A stretch of DNA of 64,000 nucleotides from the NCBI GenBank assembly GCA_002077065.1, contig NAJO01000001.1:682001-746000 (forward strand), written 5' to 3'. The notes under the pieces were generated by a model. It was given only the letters and a program-made list of their open reading frames with translations. It searched no databases and was not told the DNA's origin. The DNA is from Cryoendolithus antarcticus. Lineage: Eukaryota > Ascomycota > Dothideomycetes > Cladosporiales > Cladosporiaceae. Both the position numbers and the translations under genes were made by a program. The first letter of the stretch is position 1. Each line of letters opens with the position of its first letter. Positions 21,613 through 32,278 of the stretch are shown here, piece by piece.

Positions 21613-22086
21613 ATGTTTCCTGCACTACGCAGACGAGAACGTAAGCGCTCTGAAAGCACAACGAGTGAAGTTTCAGGGCCACTGAAATCACGCAGAACCA
21701 AGATGCCCGCTCTGACGTACTTGCTTGCCATCATTGTCGCATTTGCGGCCATTGTGTTTCATTACGCCAGGCTGCTGACCATGCCGCGGGCAAGATGTAC
21801 TCTCTACAATGCTTCGAGTTCCACTCCGTGCATCGCATGGAATCTGCCCGATGGATTCGCGTGGGCACAAGATCGCATTGACGAGATTTCTTCGGAATGC
21901 GACCTCACTTGCGACAGTCTGGGCAAGAAGTGCTGGCCTGATTTCGAGACGACCAACAAAGCCTCGTTCGGCTATCGGTGTGTCCATGTGGACTGGTATC
22001 CGTCGGGAGGGATGAGTGTCGAAGAGGGAACGGCCAAGATTCTGCAGATGCGGAAGGACAGAGCTGACAATCAAGGGCTGGTCTGA
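21613..22086 (+). CDS. Unknown small single-pass membrane protein with Cys-rich outer domain
   Basis: A 157-residue frame. A basic, Ser/Arg-rich N-terminus of about 30 residues is followed by one hydrophobic segment (LTYLLAIIVAFAAIVF, about residues 34-49). A roughly 100-residue C-terminal part follows with six Cys (in RCTLYNASSSTPC, ECDLTCDSLGKKC and YRCVHVDW) and one Asn-glycosylation sequon (NAS). The layout fits a type II membrane protein with a disulfide-bonded lumenal or extracellular domain (inference). The open frame extends upstream only through a TTG start, so the ATG at 21613 was taken. Family and function are unknown. Confidence 0.4.
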   Translation: MFPALRRRERKRSESTTSEVSGPLKSRRTKMPALTYLLAIIVAFAAIVFHYARLLTMPRARCTLYNASSSTPCIAWNLPDGFAWAQDRIDEISSECDLTCDSLGKKCWPDFETTNKASFGYRCVHVDWYPSGGMSVEEGTAKILQMRKDRADNQGLV

Positions 22087-22426
22087 GCCCTGGCCGGTCC
22101 CGAGGGCGCACCCAATGCATGTATGCCAGCATCTCCTTGGTATTCGCAATTTGGCCGCACAACAGGTACGCAGAGATGGTCAAGCTGTTGGGCATCGTTC
22201 AGGTAGTTCGCAAGCTCCATGGGATGGGCGACATGAGGAGGCTCACGTAGCGCTGATACGTCCTGAAGTCACCTGAGTGACTTCTAGAGACACTAGAGCG
22301 TAGATCGCGATCCTGCATCTCGCCTTGATACAGAGCACTTGGTCTCCCAATGGCATCACTGGAGGTCTTCAGTCCACTGGCTATACGCAGACCATGCAGA
22401 TCCATGTCACAGCGTATGCGGTATGT
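22087..22426. other. Intergenic
   Basis: 3' flanks of two converging genes; nothing else recognised. Confidence 0.5.
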
Positions 22427-24126
22427 TCACCTATCCGGCAGCTCATACCTGCGCCCCTCACATCCAGGTGCTTCTACCGGTAACGCACCTCGATTCGCAG
22501 CATTCTGCGTCAAGCTCCCATAATGTCCAGCAAAGTCTTGCTGATCCTTGCCGTATGCTCCTCTCCACGCAGATGCGCCGTGCAGTTCCGCAGTGTCTTT
22601 CGTGTGGTATGCAGGCATTTCGCTTGCCGGAGAATCAGAGTGCAGCTCTGTTGCATGGCCAGAGAATGTCATCTTTGAGTCGTCATCGTAATCATGCTGG
22701 GCATCGCTCGCCGAGGCTGGTATCTGCTGCCGTCTGCGTCGTCTTCGGAGTCCGAAGAGAACCGCCACTGCAATGAAGGCCAACAATACGATAGCGCCGA
22801 CGACAATGCCAGCGATGGCGCCCCCACCTAGTCCAGACCCAGTCCGTGCCTGCTGGATTGAGGTTGCATTCCGAGCAGCAGCTTCCTCGATGGACAGTAT
22901 GGGCACCAGCTTTGGGCTGTCGAGAGTGTCGAACGTCGTCTGTGCAACAGTGAAGTTCTGCCGCTCCCAGTCTACCGTAATGTAGGCTTCCTGCAGGAAA
23001 GTGCGTCCGATAGTATACTGAGTGTCGTTCACTGCACGTCGGATCGGGAAGTAGTTGGTCGGGGTGTCGTAGAATGGGTAGCTAGCTTGCAGGTCAAAAG
23101 CAGCATAAGGCAGGGAGACTGTCTGCGTGACCGCTGAGCTGTCCCCTGCGTCAGTGGCCAAGGTGAAGGTAACACTCGGCTGCAAAGTGAGCAAGTCGCT
23201 GCGCACTGTGTCGTTAACAAGGAACAGATCAGTAGTGTTGTCGTAGTTCAGACCGAAAGCACGGGTGAAGGCGGCGATCGCATCGTCTGGTAGCCAAATA
23301 TGAGGGACTGTACTGTCGATGAAGTGGTAGGTCGTGGATGGCAGAAGCTCAGCTGACCCAAGCAAAGTGTTCTGGGCACTGATCTTCTGCACGCCAACCT
23401 GGAGTGGCCGCGAATCGTCTCCGTTCATCGCAAAGCTCACATTCGACGGCGTGAAGCGGCTTGTGTCATAGCCACCGAGCGTGAGACTTGCCGGTGCTTT
23501 GCCTCTGTAAGCAGCGCCTGCTGTGTACCCGAAGGAGGAGCTGGGAATCATGCCCTTGCCCACAAGATTCGTCATGTAAGAGTCCAGTGGATTTGTGAAG
23601 GTCGTAAAGTTGATGGGCTTATGTCCGAGTCCGAACTGAGCAAGATAATAGCTTTTGTCCTACAAAACACGTCAACACTGCTCCTGTACGACTTACTTGA
23701 GAGACCACCTACTGCGATACTTGCAATGACTTGATGGTCAAGCGACAGGGCATGGCTTTCATTGCCCAGTTTTATGGCATCAAACCCATATGCTCCGTTA
23801 CCTGTGTAGCCTAGCACGGTCTCCTGTGCAGTCAAACTGAAGATCCCGTTCGGCACCCAGGTGCTGCTCGCATTCGTGTCATAGCCGGTGCTGTCGCCCA
23901 GAGCGCCTCGAGTGTACGTGCAGTTCACTGGATCGTTCGCAGTACAACCTGCCGCGTTCAGCACCCAGGTCTCCTGCCCTGCTGTACTCGGCAATACGCG
24001 GAAAGGCTGCTGTGGCGTTCCGACCTCGATGATGAATGTGTTCCAGGATCCGTCGTTGCCGTCCCAGTAGGATGAGGGTCTCCAGCTCCAGGGTGCTGGT
24101 ATGGTAGTACTGGTGGTATTCGCCAT
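22427..24126 (-). CDS. Aspartyl-protease-like single-pass membrane protein lacking canonical active sites
   Basis: Exons 23713-24126 and 22427-23659, with a 53-nt intron (donor GTAGGT), give 548 residues. The fold is that of the fungal pepsin-like A1 family: FIIEVGTPQQPFRVLPSTAG, YGFDAIKLG, QVIASIA joined to DKSYYLAQFGLG, SLTLGGYDTSRF, YHFIDSTVPHIWLPDDAI and TIGRTFLQEAYITVDWE. The first catalytic D-T-G is replaced by L-P-S-T-A-G, and the second reads I-D-S-T-V rather than D-T/S-G, so normal proteolysis is unlikely. A Gly-rich stretch leads to one transmembrane helix (AGIVVGAIVLLAFIAVAVLF, about residues 415-435), a poly-Arg stop-transfer and a cytoplasmic tail of about 100 residues. No signal peptide is visible, so the N-terminus may be incomplete. 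A receptor or wall-sensor role is speculative. Confidence 0.8.
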
Positions 24127-25288
24127 GGTCGCGCTTCGTTTCTAATACGCGAGAGCTGCTGTGGAGGATGGTATGGAGACGGCTCAAATCGTACCAGGCA
24201 AAGGACTGCGAGCCAGTGACGGGAGTTTGTATATCCGTGTAATTGTCCGAGGTCCTGCTAGAAGGCTGTGCGTGTCTGTATCGTCAGAAAGTCACATCAT
24301 GTCAGATGTTATCGAGAATGATGGGATCAAAGATTCCAGCGGCCAGGATGGCGATGCTCTTCGGTAGTCGCTCGTAGACGACTCAACATCCTCGACAAGA
24401 TCGAATACCTCGAGATCTGATCGAGTTACCTTGCACGAACAGGTCGACAGTCGGTTTTGACGAGGCTGTCGCATGTAATGCAGCGGGTGTGCTCACCCTA
24501 GGGCTGTGCAACTACCTACAGTAATGATTCGCGTGAGCGTCCGAGGCCTCACCAATCCTCCAGAGACTAGCGGCACGGAATACTGTATGCAGGATCGAAC
24601 AGCGTCGCGCGCACATGTCGCGTCTCCCGAAGACCTTTCCGCACAAGAATGACCTTGCAGAAGCTGCCTGTTCCGACGAGCTCATAGATGCGCGACCCTG
24701 TACTGCGCCGTCTGACACTGTACGCGAGGACAACCTTAATCTCCACACATTTCGAAACGATCAACGGAACCCGTTCGTTCGTGTGAGGCTGAGTGAGCGA
24801 TGCGCTTTTGTGGCACGTGCGGTGTGGGTCTCTCAATTTGCATGTATTGCACAGGGCAATTTCCATCCTTCGCTCGTTTGACTACGCTCCCCGTCCGGCG
24901 ACCCCAACATACACCTCGACCTCGAAATAGTCGTTGCACCCCGGCTGGCATTTCTCTGTTCCGCTGGCATGCTGTCCCAATTGGCGGGGGAGCCAATGAA
25001 CGCTAGGCTGTTGACGATCTGCAATAATTATCCATACTGCAAGCGTGTGGCACGTCGATTGTGCCATGACTTGTGAGATTGCTTCGGTAAGCGGCCACCA
25101 GGACCGCATCGCATCTTCTCAGCCCCGTACACATTGGCAGATCAGTAAGTATGGGGACACTATTGGATTTTGATGTTCACCCTCAAGTCTCGTATTTCAA
25201 CCTTGAACGCAGTGTGCTCTTCTATCTGTATTTGCAGCTTTCTTTTGTCGGTCGCTTAAGAGCTTTCGCTCATCACACTCCTTTCGTA
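24127..25288. other. Intergenic between divergent genes
   Basis: Shared upstream region of the protease-like gene and the first GPI-anchored gene. No supported coding sequence was found. An unrecognised leader exon for the protease-like gene could lie just above 24126. Confidence 0.45.
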
Positions 25289-27457
25289 ATGGCGCGCATG
25301 TTCGTCAAGCTTACCTTGCTCGGCTTATTGGCCACATCGGCTCTAGCACATCCAGATCTTGAACCACGACAGGCGTTCGCAAACACCACATCGCCGACCT
25401 TCACCTTCAATAAATCTCAAACAAGGACTTCGCTGAACGGGGCGGAGAGCGGCGTCACCAAGCAGACTGAGACAGGTCTCGTCGATGCAGTTCCCACGAG
25501 CTCGCCAGAGCCAAGCAGTGTTGGGTCGAGTGCAGAAACGAAGCAAACTCTGATTAGTCTTGTTGACGCGACTACGACGACCTCGCCCGGAACCTCGGCC
25601 ACTTTTACGCACTTGAAGCCATCAGGAGTAGCCGAGACAAAGGAAAGCCAGGGTGTACTGGTACCAACCACGACTGCACAAGAAGTGACCACGAATTCGG
25701 CACAAGGGGCAGCTGCTCAATCGTCGAGTACTACTGCAACAGCATTGGAACAGGTCGGCAACACTAGTGCTCCCTCCCCGACTACGAGCGTCGTAGTCAC
25801 GACAGCTCCGGTCACAATACCGACAATAGAAGCGACAGATCTGGCTGGCGTGATAGCTTCGCTCGTAGGTAGCGCGGGAACTATCAACGTAGCACCCACC
25901 AATGCGATACCAACGACTGCAGCAGCTACAAAGGCTCCAGAGACCACGCCTGAGCCTGTACTGAGCTTCACGTTCGCACCAGCGTCGGACGCTGTGGGAT
26001 CTTCAGTCGCAGGAACTACAACACCAGTAGCACCCATTGTCGTGACTATAGGTTCCGCAGTTGTGAGCCAGAATAGCCAATCTCAATTCGTCGTAGGCAG
26101 CGAGACACTTACGCCTGGCGGAGCAGTGACACAAGGCAGCACTACAATCTCCTTGGCGTCCTCAGCTACGGCTATCGTCGTCAACGGTCAGACCACCGCT
26201 CTCCCGACAGCATCACCGCAAGCAATCGCATCGCTACCTGCTATAGTGCTCGGAAGCTCGACGATCACTCGTAACAGCGCTGCGCAGCTTGTTGTCGGCT
26301 CGCAAACACTGTCAGCTGGAGGACCGGCGATCGTAGCGAGTGGAACTACTATCTCGCTTGCGCCCTCCGCTACGGCAATAGTTGTCAACGGCGCAACTTC
26401 TCAGATCCTCTACACGCACAGCGTTCAGCCGCCAGCCGGGCCTACCATAATCTCCATTGGATCTTCGATTGTGACTGCGAATTCGGCTTCCCAATTCGTC
26501 GTAGGATCGAAGACGTTGAGTGCGGGTGGTGCCGCTATAACGCAAGGCGGCACGACCTTCTCGCTGGCCACCTCCGCGACAGCGCTGATGGTCAACGGTC
26601 AGACGTCGGCAATACAGAGTGTGGCAGCTGCAGCGCCGAGTCCGCGTGCCGCAGTCATTACAGTAGGCTCAGATACGATCACAGCCAATCAAGCTTCAGC
26701 GTTCGTGATCGGCAGCCAGACACTTTCGGCAGGAGAGGCTATCACTGTTTCCGGCACTGCAATCTCACTAGCCACTCAAGGAACTGCTATAGTCGTCAAT
26801 GGCCAGATTATGCCAATCGTGGTCCCTGCTGCTGCACCCATCACGCTGGGTCCCGGCGCAGCAGCGACGCCGATCGCCTCCGGCGCCTTCGTCCTCCCCT
26901 CCGACTCGACTCTCCAAGCAGGTTCTGCAATAACGATAGGTGGCACTACCTACTCTGTCCCATCAACCGGGTCCACCTTGATAGTGGATGGTCGAGTCAT
27001 AGCAGCGCCTACGCCTCAAAGCATCACACTCGGCTCTTTGATGGCGGCCGTCACACCTACAGTAATCGGGAGCCAGACGGCTTACATCGTCGCGGGCCAG
27101 ACTCTGACTCAAGGAGGGAACGTCGTTATCGCAAGTCAGACACTCAGTATTGTAAGTGGTGGGGCAGCAATCATCGTGGCAAGCGGAGGGTCGACGCAGA
27201 CGGATAGTGTAGCTGCCGCGATCATGACTGTCTTCAATACTAAGAGCAGTAAATTGATGAGCAGCACATTGACGAGCGCAGCATCGACAACGCCGAGCAC
27301 GACGACAAAAGTGAGTACCAGTGCCAGCTCAGCAATTCCGAGTGGCGCTACAACAACGGCTTTGCTAGGAGAGTCTGGCGCGCAGGGTAGTGTGCGATTG
27401 CATGGAGCTGCGGTGGTGCTGATGCTTCTTCTCTTCGCTGGTACTTGGGCTTTGTAG
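25289..27457 (+). CDS. GPI-anchored Ser/Thr-rich cell-surface protein with six beta-type repeats
   Basis: Predicted surface or cell-wall protein of 722 residues. A signal peptide (MARMFVKLTLLGLLATSALA) leads to HPDLEPRQ and a Ser/Thr/Ala-rich stem. Six repeats of about 50-58 residues follow between roughly 26035 and 27195. Their pattern is I-T-I-G-S..., F-V-V-G-S-x-T-L-x-x-G-G, T-T-I-S-L-A and A-I-V-V-N-G-Q-T, for example SQFVVGSKTLSAGGAAITQG. A Ser/Thr spacer and a hydrophobic C-terminal tail (GAAVVLMLLLFAGTWAL) follow, fitting GPI attachment. The open frame starts at 25151, but the signal peptide marks the ATG at 25289. The next gene downstream shares the leader (AHPD..PRQ..ANTTS) and repeats, so the two are a tandem pair. 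Adhesive or wall-structural function is inferred from architecture only. Confidence 0.75.
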   Translation: MARMFVKLTLLGLLATSALAHPDLEPRQAFANTTSPTFTFNKSQTRTSLNGAESGVTKQTETGLVDAVPTSSPEPSSVGSSAETKQTLISLVDATTTTSPGTSATFTHLKPSGVAETKESQGVLVPTTTAQEVTTNSAQGAAAQSSSTTATALEQVGNTSAPSPTTSVVVTTAPVTIPTIEATDLAGVIASLVGSAGTINVAPTNAIPTTAAATKAPETTPEPVLSFTFAPASDAVGSSVAGTTTPVAPIVVTIGSAVVSQNSQSQFVVGSETLTPGGAVTQGSTTISLASSATAIVVNGQTTALPTASPQAIASLPAIVLGSSTITRNSAAQLVVGSQTLSAGGPAIVASGTTISLAPSATAIVVNGATSQILYTHSVQPPAGPTIISIGSSIVTANSASQFVVGSKTLSAGGAAITQGGTTFSLATSATALMVNGQTSAIQSVAAAAPSPRAAVITVGSDTITANQASAFVIGSQTLSAGEAITVSGTAISLATQGTAIVVNGQIMPIVVPAAAPITLGPGAAATPIASGAFVLPSDSTLQAGSAITIGGTTYSVPSTGSTLIVDGRVIAAPTPQSITLGSLMAAVTPTVIGSQTAYIVAGQTLTQGGNVVIASQTLSIVSGGAAIIVASGGSTQTDSVAAAIMTVFNTKSSKLMSSTLTSAASTTPSTTTKVSTSASSAIPSGATTTALLGESGAQGSVRLHGAAVVLMLLLFAGTWAL

Positions 27458-28507
27458 ACACAGATAATGAATGTATTACTACTTTCGTCCTGCAGTCCTA
27501 TGTTGAGCTATTCTCCTCGAACTCAGGCAGGAGTGGAAGGACGATGATTCACGAGTGGCAGAGAGCAGCACATTCCTGGACGACTTAGCCTGCTGTGTAA
27601 ATCCCAGCTGTGCCGGGAAAAATGATCGCGTAGAGAATAGTCAACAGCCTCCAAACTCGATACAAGGTGATGGCGGTGGCGGGATTACTCGTTGTACAGT
27701 CCGGCATCGATCATGTTGGTCACAGCAGCGCTCGCGTAAACGGTCTCTGACGGGAGACTACGCATGGTGTCCACACCGGTCTGTGAAGGTCGTATGCTGT
27801 AGACGTGAATTCCATCATGCGCTCTGCATCCTTCGAAGGCCGTGCAGTCCCTATTCACCAGTGATAAGCGAGCTTAAACAGCCACGTTCGGACTGCGGAT
27901 TATGAACATTCTTCTCTTCACTACGTCCCGTCTCCGCGATGGGAGCAATAGCCTCGTGAAGCGAAGAGTATGCGGGAAAGGCATGTGTGCCGAGAAAAGG
28001 CAGTCACCAAAGCAAGAGGTTGACAATGCGAACACTGACGACCACCAGTACGTCGATATTCTAGATATCGTGTACCACTTCAGAGCCACTCTAGGTAAAG
28101 ATACATGCCCACGATGCCTCAACTCGATCCTCAAGTACTGCGCGCTCACCGGTCGCTCTCGGCTTCAACTCTTCTTCAGGGTTCTGCTCCGCGCACTGCG
28201 ACCAATGGCTCGGGACCAACACGTGTACATCTGCAGCAACTCGCCTCTTCGACCTGGTACCTGGTGCTATACATGACTCGACGTGGCAGTATCTTGCGCC
28301 TCGCAACGCCCTCAGCCCCCATAAAAAGCCGTGCATGTCACAGGAGCGTGGCACCGCACGGTGCTTCTGCCTGGGATAGTGCTATGTCCAGTGCATGAAG
28401 ACGCTATGTAGTGTCCTGCCTCTTCTGGCGGTAAGAGGTCTACTGTCGTGCATTTCCTCCGTGGGCCCCCTTCCCATAATTCTTTCCTTCCTCGTTAGCA
28501 GGCAGTC
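27458..28507. other. Intergenic between the two GPI-protein genes
   Basis: Only short open frames with no recognisable content. A TATA-like ATAAAAAG occurs at 28321, about 190 bp before the next start codon. Confidence 0.45.
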
Positions 28508-30670
28508 ATGTCGATGGCGTCTTTCGTTACGCTACTCAGTCTAGTCAGCATCTGCACGCTGCCCGGTCTTGCACATCCCGATGTTCGACCACGACAAACG
28601 CTCGCCAACACCACCAGCCTCTCGCGATCAGCATCATCTTCGGCTCCAACCATCAGCCCCGACCCAATTACAAGCGACAATCCCTGCGCCGGAGTGTCAG
28701 GAACATGCTACGACTGCGGCATATCCGCTCTGAACATCGGTCTCAACAGCTGGTGGACATCGACTTACGATCTCACCATCGCCACCGAGATCACTCACTA
28801 TCTCCAATACGATGACACAATCGTCGTGGGTAACGTCTCCACTATTTTCATACCCAGCGCAACGCAGATTCTGGGCTACAACTACTGGTCGCCCTCGACA
28901 ATCGCGCCCGGTCTACCAGTATCACTCGCGGAGGGGTTCTTCCCAGATGGCTCTCAGTATGCGGGTACCTTCATTGCGCCAGTGGGCATGCTGTTCACAA
29001 TCTCAAATCTAACGAGCTTTGCCTCCCCGACAGCGTGGATGTTTGGCCCTGGAAGACCTTACGTCTCTTGGACCGAGTTCGTTGACGGTACGTCCGTCGA
29101 GGAGATGACCATCCCTCCCACATTTTTCACCAATCCATGGGTCTCGACCATGACCAGTCCAAGGTTTTCTGGGTCGGTACAAATCCCAATGCCCACTGGG
29201 ATATGGTCGGCGATCGTGCAGGTCAGTTTCGATGTCGCTTGAAACTTCCGTGAGGCTGACTGGTGTGATTGCGGTGTACAGGAAATCATTACGTTGCCAT
29301 CCGCGCCGGGGAGTTGGCCGATGTCTAAGTGCACCAAGACTCCGTCGATCTTTGGTATGTTGCGTTCTGTTTGAGTTAAGAGACGCCCTACTGACGCGTA
29401 ACACAGGAGAGCCTACAGTGCATATTCCTGTGAACTTGTTGACAGTCCAAAGTAGCAGTACATCGACCATCAATGCGAAGCTGGGGACCACGAGCGAGGT
29501 GAAGGGCACTGCAACAGAGACCACTTTATCATCGAGTGTTGTTGGAAGCGCTACGACGATTGCAACATCGATTGCAAGCAGTACTGCGACAGCGACAGGA
29601 CCATCAGAAGGTGGTGTTAGCGATACAGCATCCACCACAACGACTGCGGTGAATACCGCAAGTTCAGCGGGCAGTACAACATCGCAGCAAGACGTCGGTG
29701 GCGCGGTTGCATCTCTACTCGGAGCCGCGAGTTCTCCGACCTCTACAACCCCAAGCCGCCTGCAACAAGATCGTCGGCCGCACCGAGCTTCACCTTTGCG
29801 CCTGCATCGAAGGGTGACGGGAACACAGCGCTCGCAGCAGGCATCTCGGCCGCGCAAGTCAGCGTGGCTACATCGACCGCATCCCTCGGACCCGACAAAG
29901 AGGCGACGCCCGGCGCATTCGCCTTCGCTTCGAGCATCACGATATCACCAGGCTCCGCGACCACGGTCCCCGGGACGACGTATTCGGTCCCGACAGAAGG
30001 GTCCGCTCTGCTCGTGAACGGCCAGACCGCATCCGTTTCTACACCTGAGACGATCACGCTCGGGTCGCTCACTGCGGGTATAACGCCGACGGTCATAGCT
30101 GGTAATAGCGCCTTCATCATCGACGGAGAGACGCTCACTTCCGGCGGCGCGATTACGGTGGGGAGCCAGACCTTGTTCCTATCTGCCACTACATCGGCCA
30201 ACTCTGCGCTGGAAACGATCACGCTCGGCTCGCTGACCGCTGCCGTGACACCGACGTTGGTCGCAGGTCAAGGCGCGTACATCATCGATGGGGAGACGCT
30301 TACTTCCGGCGGCGGAGTCACGGTCGACGGTCAGATGCTGTTTCTTTCTGCTACTGAATCGGCGAGCGCGGTCTCAAGTTCGACATCTTCGCAGGGTGAT
30401 GGTGTGGCAGCGGCGATCATGAGTATGTTTGGTCAAGGGAGTAGTGAATCGACGAGCAGTGAGAGTGCAACGACTACGAGTATGAGTGGGATGAATCCAA
30501 CAAGTGTGATTAGCGAGACGACGACACAGACAGGCAGTGCGTCTACTGCTGCGGCGCTTACGGGACCGCCGACAAGTGTTGCGGGTAGCTCTGGTGCTGG
30601 AAGAGCCAGGAACTCAGGCAGCCTAGGAGCGTGGCTAGGCATGGTCATCTTAGTGGCGCTGTCAAATTGA
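28508..30670 (+). CDS. GPI-anchored surface protein, paralogue of the upstream gene, with a one-base frameshift
   Basis: Exons 28508-29221, 29282-29354 and 29407 onward. The signal peptide and leader (AHPDVRPRQTLANTTS) match the upstream gene. Exon 1 adds a distinct globular domain of about 190 residues with Cys (NPCAGVSGTCYDCG) and sequons, not recognised. Exon 3 is Ser/Thr-rich and reads DVGGAVASLLGAASSP. Near the CCCC run at 29749-29752 the coding sense then moves to another frame (APSFTFAPASKGDG), which matches SFTFAPASDA of the upstream paralogue and carries on through three repeats to a GPI-type tail and the stop at 30668-30670. Adding one base at the run would restore one frame. As written, the protein would lose its repeats and anchor. 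This may be an assembly error or true decay. Confidence 0.65.
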
Positions 30671-31087
30671 TTCATGACACTCGAATGACTGTATTTGAAG
30701 GCACCTCGTCTCGGCGTCAGGGCGATCTCATTTATCTGCTGAGGCCTGCATTGCTGGCGTCTCATGATGCTATTAAGTTCAAGAATAGAGCTAATAACAT
30801 CGTGGTTGTATTCGCCTGGTCGTTACTAGACCGGAGTCTTTCTACAGTCTCACGTCTTATGATGATTTATCCACAGGGCAATTCGACCACTCGGGAAACT
30901 ACATGTACAGCTCTTGCAAACCTCCGACAAGGGTCCGAATTAAGCTCACACGGCGCAACGCACCGATCCGCGGAAGTGACGTGGCCGCCAACTCTCGTGG
31001 CTCCAGCTCTCTGGCATCGCCAGGCTGCATCTACCTTACAGAGTCCAGCGTCGCACAACTCTGGTGTCGCCCCAGTACACCGCAGCC
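30671..31087. other. Intergenic, promoter side of the ERD2-type gene
   Basis: No further gene seen; ordinary flanking sequence. Confidence 0.5.
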
Positions 31088-32204
31088 ATGGCCGACAGCA
31101 TGAATATCTTCCGGATCCTTGGCGACCTTTCCCACATGGCCAGCAAGATGATCCTCATCACTGCCATCCACCGCAACAGCAGCGCCGAAGGCGTCTCTTT
31201 GCTCACCCAGCTGCTCTATGGTCTGGTCTTTGTGACGAGATATGTGGACCTGCTCTGGACAGTACCTTGGCACGCGGCCTGGAACTTCGTATTCAAGGTC
31301 ACGTACCTCAGCACGTCGGCTTATGTGGTGTACATCATGATGCGCGTCTTTCCCCGGACGCGCGAGAAGGAGGGGGCGTGGAAACTGGCGACGTGGAGTT
31401 TGGGCGCGTGCTTGATTGCCACGCCGATTGCTGCACCGTTGCTGGAGGGATGGTACACTTTGGTTATGCCGATTGAGGTACTGCGCCCGCTTCTCTCGTT
31501 ACACCCTTCCACTGACTGACAGTATTCAGCTCCTCTGGGTCTTCAGCATAATCCTCGAGTCCGTCTGCATCCTCCCCCAACTGCTCCTCCTCCGACAAAC
31601 GTCCGTGCCTACAGTCCTCGATAGCTTCTACCTCGTAGCGCTAGGAAGCTACCGTACTTTCTACCTGATCAATTGGATCTACAAAGCTGCTCGTGGGCAT
31701 CATGTAGACTGGGTGTCCATGATCTTCGGCACGCTACAGACTTTGCTGTACGTTGACTTCGCGTGGGTGTACTACAGTCGGCAGCGTGTAAAGCTACGGG
31801 GAGGCGGCGTGGTGGATTCAGACGACTTGAGCAAGAGCTTCCTCGTGCGGAGGTTCATTGGCAATCAGCGCGTGAGTCAGGATGAGGATGTCGCGGACGA
31901 GGACGCCACGTTGGTTGGGCAGGAGAATGGGACGATTAGGCCTGGAGCCGGGACGAGGCAGTGGGGTGTCAGAGGGATCAGTGTGAGTGCGGATGACACG
32001 CTGGACCAGCATCAAGCGCATGGCTCGAGCAAGATCGCCAACCCGGATGCCTTTGCGGATGAATATGATGAGGATGCTGATGCGCCTCCGCCGCCTGCGA
32101 AGGACTCGACGCACAGCCGGAGTGACAGCAGTGAGAGTGTGAAAGCAGATGAGAGTACGACTGAGTGGGCTAGTTCGGTGCGGAAAAGTCAAGATGATGA
32201 CTAG
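31088..32204 (+). CDS. ER lumen protein-retaining receptor (ERD2/KDEL receptor family) with long acidic tail
   Basis: Exons 31088-31477 and 31530-32204 (52-nt intron, phase 0) give 354 residues. Members retrieve HDEL/KDEL-tagged proteins from the Golgi to the ER. Typical seven-helix sequence is present: NIFRILGDLSHMASKMILI, TRYVDLLWT, FKVTYLSTSAYVVYIMM, WVFSIILESVCILPQLLLL, LGSYRTFYLINWIYK and TLLYVDFAWVYY. The receptor core ends near residue 240 and a hydrophilic tail of about 110 residues follows, rich in Asp/Glu/Ser (DEYDEDADAPPPP, ending RKSQDDD). Classical ERD2 proteins are about 215-220 residues, so the tail is an addition. The extension may mark the ERD2-like filamentous-fungal branch rather than the main retrieval receptor. 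Confidence 0.88.
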
Positions 32205-32278
32205 TAGCCGTAATATTGTACATTTATCGTCTATGGTCGTTCTCTCCCTTCTCACTAGGACCTCACCCACAGCTTCCC

